A DNA stretch of 64,000 bases from Pseudomonas benzenivorans (lineage in GTDB: Bacteria; Pseudomonadota; Gammaproteobacteria; Pseudomonadales; Pseudomonadaceae): the NCBI RefSeq assembly GCF_033547155.1, contig NZ_CP137892.1, forward strand, positions 1,116,001 through 1,180,000, written 5' to 3'. Under the pieces are notes generated by a model, which saw only the letters and a list, made by a program, of their open reading frames with translations, was not told the DNA's origin and did not search any database. Below are positions 55,523 through 62,633 of the stretch, piece by piece; the first letter of the stretch is position 1; every line of letters starts with the position of its first letter. Position numbers and translations under genes: made by a program.

Positions 55523-56918
55523 GACCATCGACCTGTTGATTCTGGGGGCCGGGCCCGCAGGCCTGAGTGCTGCCATCGAGGCTCGTAGGCACGGGTTATC
55601 GGTAATGGTCCTCGACGAACAACCAGGGCCTGGAGGACAAATCTATCGGGGCATTCTCGAAAGCGACTCTCGACGTTTGGCCGTGCTCGGTACCGACTAT
55701 CAAGCGGGGAACGACCTTGTTGCGACATTCATGGGATGCGGCGCCCAGTACATTCCGGGCGCTTCGGTCTGGCAAGTCGAGCAGGATATGCACGTCCACT
55801 ATCTGCACGAGGGCCGTTCTCATACCGTCCAGGCGAGACGACTGCTAGTCGCCACCGGAGCCTACGAGCGTCCCATGCCGATTCCGGGCTGGACACTCCC
55901 GGGCGTCATGACTGCTGGTGCCGGCCAGATCCTGTTGAAAGGTGCGGCTCTCTTGCCCAGCAGGCCTGTGGTGCTGGCTGGCGGCGGGCCGCTGCTCTAC
56001 CTGCTCGCCGTGCAATACCTGCGGGCTGGCATTCAAGTGGCGGCGCTGGTGGACACCAGCCGTTTTGCCGACACCTTACGCGCTTGGCGCCATATTCCCC
56101 GCGCACTTCTTGGCTGGCGTGACCTGCTCAAGGGTTTGTCACTTCTCGCTACCCTGCGCCGCGCCAGAGTTCCCCATTTCCGGGGAGCGAGCGCGTTGCG
56201 CATAGAGGGGGACCAATGCGCCGAAGCGCTCAGCTTTACCTGCGGTGGCAACCGCCACAGCCTACCAGCCAAGCTGATTCTGCTTCATCAGGGCATAGTG
56301 CCCAACACCCAGATCAGTTGGTCCCTGCGCCTGGCGCACGAGTGGAGTGAAGAGCAGCTTTGTTGGCGCGCCCAGTGCGACAACTGGGGTGAATCAAGCC
56401 TGCCTGGTGTCTTTCTCGCAGGCGACGGCGGCGCTATAGGCGGGGCGCTGGCGGCCAGAGAGCAGGGGCATCTCGCAGCCCTCGCCATCGCTGCCCAGCT
56501 ACGACAACTAAGCGCAGGGCACCGCGACCGTCTGGCACGCCCCCATTTTCGGGCACTGGCCCGCTGCCTCGCCGCACGCCCGCTCTTGGATGTGATGTAC
56601 CGCCCGCGTCAGGAAAACCGCATCCCCCAGGACGATGTAATCGTTTGCCGCTGCGAGGAGGTAACCGCCGGCCAGGTGCGCGCCCATGTCCGTCTTGGTT
56701 GTCTGGGCCCCAATCAGACCAAGGCCTTCGGCCGTTGCGGCATGGGCCCATGCCAAGGCCGGCTCTGCGGCCTGACCGTGACCGAGACCATTGCCGAGCA
56801 GCGACAAGTGCCGCGAGCGGGCGTGGGCTATTACCGCATCCGGCCACCGCTCAAGCCAATTACGTTGGCGCAACTAGCCGGTCAACCCAGCCACAACCTC
56901 GATCCGGAGGCCCCATGA
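55515..56918 (+). CDS. FAD/NAD-binding oxidoreductase subunit with BFD-like domain (OoxA-like)
   Basis: A 467-residue protein. It has an N-terminal dinucleotide fold (DLLILGAGPAGLSAAIEARR), a second fold (PVVLAGGGPLLYLLAVQYLR near residue 150), and VFLAGDGGAIGGALAAREQG. The C-terminal BFD-type cluster site is VCRCEEVTAGQV plus GMGPCQGRLC. It is the partner of the genes at 54070 and 55184 and a paralogue of the protein at 17278. It overlaps the RidA gene by ATGA. The family includes subunit A of octopine and nopaline oxidases. Confidence 0.88.
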   Translation: MPETIDLLILGAGPAGLSAAIEARRHGLSVMVLDEQPGPGGQIYRGILESDSRRLAVLGTDYQAGNDLVATFMGCGAQYIPGASVWQVEQDMHVHYLHEGRSHTVQARRLLVATGAYERPMPIPGWTLPGVMTAGAGQILLKGAALLPSRPVVLAGGGPLLYLLAVQYLRAGIQVAALVDTSRFADTLRAWRHIPRALLGWRDLLKGLSLLATLRRARVPHFRGASALRIEGDQCAEALSFTCGGNRHSLPAKLILLHQGIVPNTQISWSLRLAHEWSEEQLCWRAQCDNWGESSLPGVFLAGDGGAIGGALAAREQGHLAALAIAAQLRQLSAGHRDRLARPHFRALARCLAARPLLDVMYRPRQENRIPQDDVIVCRCEEVTAGQVRAHVRLGCLGPNQTKAFGRCGMGPCQGRLCGLTVTETIAEQRQVPRAGVGYYRIRPPLKPITLAQLAGQPSHNLDPEAP

Positions 56919-57265
56919 GTTCTATTCAGCGTTTCGACAGCAATTCCAGACTCAGCCGCGTTGTCGTCCACCAAGGAGTCGCGTGGCTTAGCGGAATAGT
57001 GGCCGCTGACTGCAGCCAGGACACCCGCAGCCAAGTTCGCCAAGTCCTGGCGCGGCTCGACGATCTTCTCGCCTCGGTAGGTAGTGACCGATCACGCCTG
57101 CTCAGCACTCAGATCTGGCTCAAGGACATGGTGGCTGACTTTGACACCGTGAATGAGGAGTGGAGTACCTGGTACGAGGGCTCCCCCCCTGCTCGCGCTA
57201 CCTGCCAAGTAACTTTCGACGATCCGGACATCCGTCTGGAACTCATCGTGACCGCTGCAACATGA
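56915..57265 (+). CDS. RidA family imine/enamine deaminase
   Basis: A 116-residue YjgF/YER057c-like protein: VVVHQGVAWLSGIVAADCSQ near the N-terminus, QVRQVLARLDDLLASVGSDR, IWLKDMVADFDTVNEEW and the conserved arginine in PPARATCQV. RidA enzymes hydrolyse reactive imines and enamines. Its overlap with the oxidase subunit suggests it speeds hydrolysis of the imine made by that complex. The first module at 16988 has no RidA beside it. Confidence 0.88.
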   Translation: MSSIQRFDSNSRLSRVVVHQGVAWLSGIVAADCSQDTRSQVRQVLARLDDLLASVGSDRSRLLSTQIWLKDMVADFDTVNEEWSTWYEGSPPARATCQVTFDDPDIRLELIVTAAT

Positions 57266-57315
57266 AGCGGTCACGCCCAGTACATCCAACAACAACATCG
57301 CAACTGGAGTTAGCC

Positions 57316-58098
57316 ATGTCTCGCAAAATCACTCTCATCGCAACGACCCTCGGGGTCCTCTTCGGGCTGTGCAGCGCGGCTCAAGCAGAGACCGAAAATC
57401 TGCGTTTGGGCATTGAAGCGGCGTACCCGCCCTTCGCCTATAAGACTGCCGACAACCATATCGAAGGTTTCGATTACGACATAGGTGAAGCCATCTGCGC
57501 TGAACTGAAAGTCCGTTGTGAATGGACGGAGATGGAGTTCGACGGTCTGATCCCGGCCCTCAAGGTCCGAAAAATTGATGCCGCCATTTCGTCCGTATCC
57601 ATCACGCCGGATCGCTTGAAGTCGGTCGACTTCACCAGCAGCTACTACCGCCTTCCAGCCAAAATAGCGGTACGCAAGGATAGCGGCATTCAGGACATCC
57701 CCAGCGATCTCGCCGGCAAGCGGATTGGCGTTCAGCGATCCACCAATTTTGACCGCTACGCCACCGACACCTTTGAGCCCAAGGGCGCCCAGATTGTCCG
57801 CTATGGCAATCAGAACGAAGTATTCCTGGATCTGCTTGCCGGTCGTCTTGACGCAACCTTGGCAGGCTCCGTCGCCATCGACACGGGCTTGCTGAGCAAG
57901 CCAGAAGGCAAGGCCTACAAGTTTGTCGGTCCCGACTACCGGGATGCGAATTACTTTGGCATGGGGGCCGGCATCGCAGTGCGCAAGCATGATCCCTTGG
58001 CCGAACGGATCAACACCGCCCTGGCAACGATTCGCGCCAATGGCAAGTACGACGAGATTCGCAAGAAGTACTTCGCCTACGACATTTTCGGCGAGTAA
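57316..58098 (+). CDS. Periplasmic binding protein of an opine/basic amino acid ABC transporter (OccT/ArgT-like)
   Basis: A 260-residue family 3 binding protein. GGAG precedes ATG 57316. It has a signal peptide ending CSAAQA, then the family pattern LRLGIEAAYPPFAYKTADNH, GFDYDIGEAICAELKVRCEW, DGLIPALKVRKIDAAISSV and TPDRLKSVDFT. It closely follows the layout of octopine, nopaline and lysine/arginine/ornithine-binding proteins. It delivers the ligand to the permeases at 58731-60115. Confidence 0.92.
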   Translation: MSRKITLIATTLGVLFGLCSAAQAETENLRLGIEAAYPPFAYKTADNHIEGFDYDIGEAICAELKVRCEWTEMEFDGLIPALKVRKIDAAISSVSITPDRLKSVDFTSSYYRLPAKIAVRKDSGIQDIPSDLAGKRIGVQRSTNFDRYATDTFEPKGAQIVRYGNQNEVFLDLLAGRLDATLAGSVAIDTGLLSKPEGKAYKFVGPDYRDANYFGMGAGIAVRKHDPLAERINTALATIRANGKYDEIRKKYFAYDIFGE

Positions 58099-58100
58099 GT

Positions 58101-58487
58101 ATGGCCCTTGACTCCCTGGAACGCTTTGCCCTCGCGAAGCTACTCGGTATGGCTGGCGTACTGAGGACGAGGTGGGACCTGATGGACTTTGACGTTCTGG
58201 GGAGGGAAAGGACGACCTTCGGGTTCTACACGCTGATCCAACAACACGAGGTGCTCGAGTCGTTGCCTTCGTCGCTGGAGCTGATCCTCCCCATTACCCA
58301 CCACGCGCTCAGGTGCGGTGGGTACTTCGTATGCTGGATCGAGGACGGCGCCACCATTTGTCTCGAAGCCGTTGCCAATCGACAGTCCTGGCCCCCGGAC
58401 ATCTCCCCGGCTGACGTTTGCTGGGCAAGTCAGAGTACGAAAATGGCCTGGCGCACCAGCAGGCTGAGCAAGGCTGGTGATGAATAG
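58101..58487 (+). CDS. Unrecognised 128-residue protein
   Basis: An open frame whose ATG lies 2 bases after the binding-protein stop, with only GCGAG as a possible ribosome site. Codon choice is G/C-rich at third positions, like its neighbours. The sequence includes FYTLIQQHEVLESLPSSLEL and GGYFVCWIEDGATICLEAVA, which look like folded alpha/beta protein. I do not recognise a family. It interrupts an otherwise standard binding-protein/permease order. The 243 bases after it hold no gene. It may be a small accessory or inserted gene. Confidence 0.45.
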   Translation: MALDSLERFALAKLLGMAGVLRTRWDLMDFDVLGRERTTFGFYTLIQQHEVLESLPSSLELILPITHHALRCGGYFVCWIEDGATICLEAVANRQSWPPDISPADVCWASQSTKMAWRTSRLSKAGDE

Positions 58488-58730
58488 TGTCGCGGCATAT
58501 GTCCATCGACAGCGAGCACTGAACGCTTCGGCTGAGATGCCGAGATTGGCTATCGCAAGGGTGATGGCGCGAACACCGCGCGTTTTGTTGCTGCCAGCGG
58601 ATTCACGCCAGGTACTTCGCGTTGGCATCAAAGGCGGTGATTAACCATCTGTAATGCCTGCTTCTCTGAAACAGAAGCGCATTCTCTCTTTATTACGCGC
58701 CTAATGGCGCACCGCATGAGGAACCTGATC

Positions 58731-59420
58731 ATGCTCAACGGCTATGGCTCGACAATACTCGAGGGTGCCTGGCTCACACTGTTATTGGCCGTTACTTCCA
58801 TAGTCCTTGCAGTAATGCTCGGACTGATTGGTGCGGCCTTCCGGCTTTCCCCCGCCAAGTGTCTGGCCCTGATGGGGGAGATCTACGCCACGGTGATTCG
58901 CGGCGTTCCCGACCTGGTGCTGATCCTGCTGATCTTCTATGGCGGCCAGCAGATCGTGAACGTCGTGGCGCCCATGGTCGGCTACAAGGACTACATCGAC
59001 CTGGATCCGTTCTGGTCCGGCGTTTTCACCCTCGGCTTCATCTTCGGTGCGTACCTCTCGGAAACCTTTCGGGGTGCCTTCATGGCGATTCCGAAAGGGC
59101 AGGGAGAGGCTGGTCTGGCCTACGGCATGAGCGGGCTCAAGGTGTTCTTTCGCATCTTGGTACCGCAGATGATCCGCTTGGCGATCCCTGGCTTCACCAA
59201 CAACTGGCTGGTAATGACTAAGGCCACCGCGCTGATCTCGGTGGTTGGCCTCCAGGACATGATGTTCAAGGCCAAGAGCGCAGCGGATGCGACCCGTGAA
59301 CCCTTCACCTTCTACCTCGCGGTTGCCGCGCTCTACCTCGTGCTGACCAGCGTTTCCCTGCTGGCGCTGCGCTACATGGAGCGTCGTTACTCGGTAGGCA
59401 TTAAGGCGGCTGAACTATGA
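58731..59420 (+). CDS. ABC transporter permease, polar amino acid/opine type (OccQ-like)
   Basis: A 229-residue inner-membrane protein from ATG 58731 (GAGGA 7 bases upstream). Membrane segments include GAWLTLLLAVTSIVLAVMLG. The ATVIRGVPDLVLILLIFYGG stretch and the EAA loop GEAGLAYGMSGLKVFFRILVPQMIR-type region (written here in part) are typical of HisQ/OccQ permeases. It overlaps the second permease by ATGA. Confidence 0.92.
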   Translation: MLNGYGSTILEGAWLTLLLAVTSIVLAVMLGLIGAAFRLSPAKCLALMGEIYATVIRGVPDLVLILLIFYGGQQIVNVVAPMVGYKDYIDLDPFWSGVFTLGFIFGAYLSETFRGAFMAIPKGQGEAGLAYGMSGLKVFFRILVPQMIRLAIPGFTNNWLVMTKATALISVVGLQDMMFKAKSAADATREPFTFYLAVAALYLVLTSVSLLALRYMERRYSVGIKAAEL

Positions 59421-60115
59421 TTTTCGACTACAACGTGATCTGGCAGAGCCTGCCACTCTACGTCGGTGGCGTGCTGGTGACCCTGAAGCTCCTGGCGTTT
59501 TCCCTGGCTCTCGGCCTAGCCGGCGCCGTTCCGCTGGCGCTGATGCGGGTGTCCAGGCAGCCTTGGGTGAACTTCCCGGCCTGGCTCTACACCTACGTGA
59601 TCCGCGGCACGCCGATGCTGGTGCAGTTGTTCCTGATCTACTACGGCCTGGCCCAGTTCGAGGGGGTACGCGAGAGCGCCATGTGGCCCTACCTGTCCAA
59701 CGCGACGTTCTGCGCCTGTCTGGCCTTTGCCATCAACACCAGCGCCTATACCGCGGAAATCCTCGCCGGCAGCATCAAGGCCACGCCCTATGGCGAGATC
59801 GAGGCAGCCAAGGCCATGGGCATGTCCCGCGTCAAGCTGTATCGCCGCATCCTGCTTCCGTCGGCCCTGCGCCGGGCGCTGCCGCAGTACAGCAACGAAG
59901 TCATCATGATGCTGCACACCACCAGCCTGGCGTCCATTGTCACCCTGATCGACATCACCGGCGCCGCGCGCACCGTGAATTCGCAGTACTACCTGCCGTT
60001 CGAGGCCTTCATCACCGCCGGCGCGTTCTATCTGTGCCTGACTTTTATTCTAGTGCGCCTGTTCAAGGCCGCCGAGCGTCGCTACCTGGCCTACCTGGTC
60101 CCGCGCAAGGCCTGA
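59417..60115 (+). CDS. ABC transporter permease, polar amino acid/opine type (OccM-like)
   Basis: A 232-residue inner-membrane protein. It starts IFDYNVIWQSLPLYVGGVLV and has TYVIRGTPMLVQLFLIYYGL and the EAA loop EAAKAMGMSRVKLYRRILLP. These are typical of HisM/OccM permeases. It is the second half of the channel. A 125-base gap without a gene separates it from the ATPase. Confidence 0.92.
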   Translation: MIFDYNVIWQSLPLYVGGVLVTLKLLAFSLALGLAGAVPLALMRVSRQPWVNFPAWLYTYVIRGTPMLVQLFLIYYGLAQFEGVRESAMWPYLSNATFCACLAFAINTSAYTAEILAGSIKATPYGEIEAAKAMGMSRVKLYRRILLPSALRRALPQYSNEVIMMLHTTSLASIVTLIDITGAARTVNSQYYLPFEAFITAGAFYLCLTFILVRLFKAAERRYLAYLVPRKA

Positions 60116-60240
60116 TGCCATCAAGGTATCGACCAGTTAAAGCGTTTTGCTCAATTCATGCAGTGACTGGCCAAGGCGGCCGGCATTGAACCAACTCGTC
60201 AGGGATGCCTGTTCAGCGACTGACATCACGAGACCATCCA

Positions 60241-61005
60241 ATGTACAAGCTCGAAATCGATAATCTGCATAAAAGCTATGGCACACACGAAGTTCTCAAG
60301 GGCGTGTCCCTGACCGCGAAAGCGGGTGACGTCATCAGCATCATCGGCTCCAGCGGCTCGGGCAAGAGTACCTTCTTGCGCTGTATCAACATGCTGGAGC
60401 AGCCCAACGGCGGCAAGATCCTGCTCAATGGCGAAGAGCTCAAGCTCGTGGGCAACAAGGACAGCGGCCTGAAGGCGACCGATCCCAAGCAGCTGCAGCG
60501 CATGCGTTCCCGTCTGGCCATGGTGTTCCAGCACTTCAACCTGTGGTCGCACATGAGTGCCCTGGAGAACGTGATCGAGGCGCCGGTGCATGTGCTCGGC
60601 GTGCCGAAGAAGGAAGCCATCGAGAAGGCCGAGCACTACCTGGCCAAGGTAGGGGTGGCCCATCGCAAGGAAGCCTACCCGGCGCACATGTCTGGCGGTG
60701 AGCAGCAGCGTGTGGCCATTGCTCGTGCCCTAGCCGTGGAGCCCGAGGTGATGCTGTTCGACGAACCCACCTCGGCCTTGGACCCAGAGCTGGTTGGGGA
60801 GGTGCTGAAAGTGATGAAGGATCTGGCCGTGGAAGGCCGCACCATGGTCGTAGTCACCCACGAAATGGGCTTCGCCCGCGAGGTATCCAACCAGCTGATC
60901 TTCCTGCACAAGGGGCTGGTAGAGGAAAGTGGGTGCCCGAAAGAAGTGTTGGGAAATCCGAGCTCCGGGCGCTTGCAGCAGTTTCTTGCCGGTAGCTTGA
61001 AGTAA
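60241..61005 (+). CDS. ABC transporter ATPase, polar amino acid/opine type (OccP/HisP-like)
   Basis: A 254-residue ATPase from ATG 60241. Walker A is IIGSSGSGKSTFLRCINML near residue 35. LAMVFQHFNLWSHMSALENV carries the Q-loop, followed by signature MSGGEQQRVAIARAL and Walker B VMLFDEPTSALDPELVGEV. The LWSHM variant of the Q-loop is the one seen in HisP/OccP proteins. It ends the operon; the terminator at 61253 is about 250 bases further on. Confidence 0.93.
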   Translation: MYKLEIDNLHKSYGTHEVLKGVSLTAKAGDVISIIGSSGSGKSTFLRCINMLEQPNGGKILLNGEELKLVGNKDSGLKATDPKQLQRMRSRLAMVFQHFNLWSHMSALENVIEAPVHVLGVPKKEAIEKAEHYLAKVGVAHRKEAYPAHMSGGEQQRVAIARALAVEPEVMLFDEPTSALDPELVGEVLKVMKDLAVEGRTMVVVTHEMGFAREVSNQLIFLHKGLVEESGCPKEVLGNPSSGRLQQFLAGSLK

Positions 61006-61027
61006 CGTCCGTGGTCCTCACGAATCA

Positions 61028-61279
61028 TTAGGCCATCAAGGTTATACGGTCGAAGCTGACAATTTTCCCGCTCCAGATCATCTCGAAGTGAGCGGCCTGG
61101 ATTATTGAGGTGACGGAGCGTGGTGTCATAAATGCCCAGCAGACGTTTCCGGGTGAACAAACCAAGCTGTAACGCAGGTCTGGATACGCCGCTGCTTCGT
61201 TTAGCCCCCAGTTGATGCGAGTGCTGTACTGGTCGGGGGCATAGATGCAGCTAAAGGGGTCGGAGTGATTTATTTTTAT
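61028..61279 (-). pseudogene. Possible N-terminally truncated gene remnant
   Basis: An 83-codon frame, open from the hairpin at 61253-61295 to a stop at 61028, without a usable start codon near its beginning. It reads like real protein: SDPFSCIYAPDQYSTRINWG, EAAAYPDLRYSLVCSPGNVC and IIQAAHFEMIWSGKIVSF. I do not recognise it. If genuine it is the tail of a gene cut off by the hairpin/IS side. It fills most of the 350-base gap between the transporter operon and the IS. Confidence 0.3.
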
Positions 61280-61302
61280 TCACTCCGATCCCTTTTGTTT
61301 TC
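61253..61302 (+). terminator. 16-bp hairpin with T-run
   Basis: AAAGGGGTCGGAGTGA pairs with TCACTCCGATCCCTTT (one G-U) across an 11-base A/T loop, followed by TTTTGTTTTC. It can terminate the opine-type operon. The GGGGTCGGAGTGA hairpin also resembles stem-loops that I recall at the ends of repeat or IS200-like units. Confidence 0.65.
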
Positions 61303-61360
61303 TTCAGCACCGAGAGTCGGTATGTCTCGTTCAAATTCGGCAAGACTAATGTGCTGCTAG

Positions 61361-62552
61361 GGATGATCTGAAGTAGTCATGTATTTCTGGCCGACTTCAG
61401 CCCCCGCCGATTTTGAAAGCGTAGAGTCGATCAAAAACGATCAGATCACCCGCTCATTTCTGTGTTTTTAGCCGCCGCGAGCACCTCGCCGCGGCTATTC
61501 CCCACATTACAGGCACACCTCTCCTGGGTTGGCCAGCAACTGTCGGCGCGCCATCCACAGGTTCGACAGGGCGAACAGCGTTACGAGCTGGGCGGTGTTC
61601 TTGGCCAGGCCACGGAAGCGCACCTTGGTGTAACCGAACTGGCGCTTGATCACCCGGAACGGATGCTCGACCTTGGCCCGTACCTGCGCCTTGGCCTTTT
61701 CGATACACCGTTTCATCCGATACAGCAGGCTGCGTTTGCCGTGCTTTTTGTAAGTACTGCGACGGGCGGCAATCTGCCAGATAACCTGGCGACCTTCATG
61801 CTCGGCACGTTTCTCGACGCCGGTGTAACCCGCGTCGGCACACACCACGTTCTCTTGGCCGTGTAGCAGTTTGTCCACCTGCGTGACGTCCGCGACATTG
61901 GCCGCTGTGACCACCACGCTGTGCACCAAGCCTGATTCATCGTCAGCGCCAATGTGCGCTTTGGCGCCGAAGTAGTACTGGTTGCCCTTCTTCGTCTGGT
62001 GCATTTCCGGGTCGCGCTTACCATCTTTGTTCTTGGTCGAACTCGGCGCATGAATCAGCGTGGCATCAACAATAGTGCCCTGGCGCAGCGACAGGCCCCG
62101 GTCACCCAGGTAGCCATTGATCACGGCCAGAATCCCTGCCGCCAACTCATGCCTCTCCAGCAGGCGACGGAAGTTGAGGATGGTGGTCTCGTCGGGAATG
62201 CGCACCAGGCTCAGCTCGGCAAACTGGCGCAGGATGGTGGTCTCGTACAGCGCCTCCTCCATCGCTGGATCGCTGTAGCCGAACCAGTTCTGCATCAGAT
62301 GCACCCGCAGCATCGCCATCAGCGGATAGGCCGGACGACCGCCTTCACCCTTCGGCTAGTGTGGCTCGATCAGAGCAATCAGGCCCTTCCACGGCACCAC
62401 CCGATCCATCTCGATCAGGAACAACTCTTTGCGGGTCTGCTTGCGCTTGCCGGCGTACTCGGCATCGGCGAAGGTCATTTGCTTCATCGGAAAACTCAGC
62501 GGGTTGAATCCGGGCATTTTGCCAAAATCAGGAAGTCTTCTTCAGACCATCC
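61361..62552 (-). mobile_element. IS5-family insertion sequence, 1192 bp
   Basis: Imperfect terminal inverted repeats, GGATGATCTGAAGTAG at the left and GGATGGTCTGAAGAAG at the right end (read inward). It is flanked by the 4-base direct repeat CTAG (61357-61360 and 62553-62556). Length, target duplication and transposase all fit the IS5 family. The intact CTAG duplication suggests a fairly recent, unrearranged insertion. Confidence 0.92.
61507..62487 (-). pseudogene. IS5-family transposase with premature amber stop
   Basis: The full frame would run from ATG 62487 (MKQMTFADAEYAGKRKQTRK) to the stop at 61507, 326 codons. Codon 44 (62358-62356) is TAG in EPH*PKGEGGRPAYPL, a position where related transposases have tyrosine. 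Downstream, an internal ATG at 62319 could start a 270-residue product. DDE landmarks remain: TIVDATLIHAPSST, VCADAGYTGVEKR and the C-terminal VEHPFRVIKRQFGYTK. Without the N-terminal domain it is probably inactive unless the stop is suppressed. Confidence 0.88.
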
Positions 62553-62577
62553 CTAGAAGGCGTGAGATGATCGTATG

Positions 62578-62610
62578 AGTGAGCCGGACGGATGGCCGGA
62601 CTCACTTTTC
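62578..62610 (+). terminator. Hairpin with T-run right of the IS
   Basis: AGTGAG.CCGG pairs with CCGG.CTCACT around ACGGATGG, followed by TTTTCCC. It lies between the IS and the convergent gene ending at 62634. On the + strand it could end transcription coming from the left. Confidence 0.55.
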
Positions 62611-62633
62611 CCTGTAACCTAGTTGCGAGTTGA

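Noticed and set aside
58140..58631. Minus frame opposite the 128-residue protein
   Set aside because: Neither strand has a recognised product, but the + frame directly follows the binding-protein gene and keeps local codon style; the minus frame reads like a shadow.
60675..61160. 161-codon minus frame overlapping the end of the transporter ATPase
   Set aside because: It runs antisense to the conserved ATPase C-terminus; the part beyond it is better explained by the different frame noted at 61028-61279.
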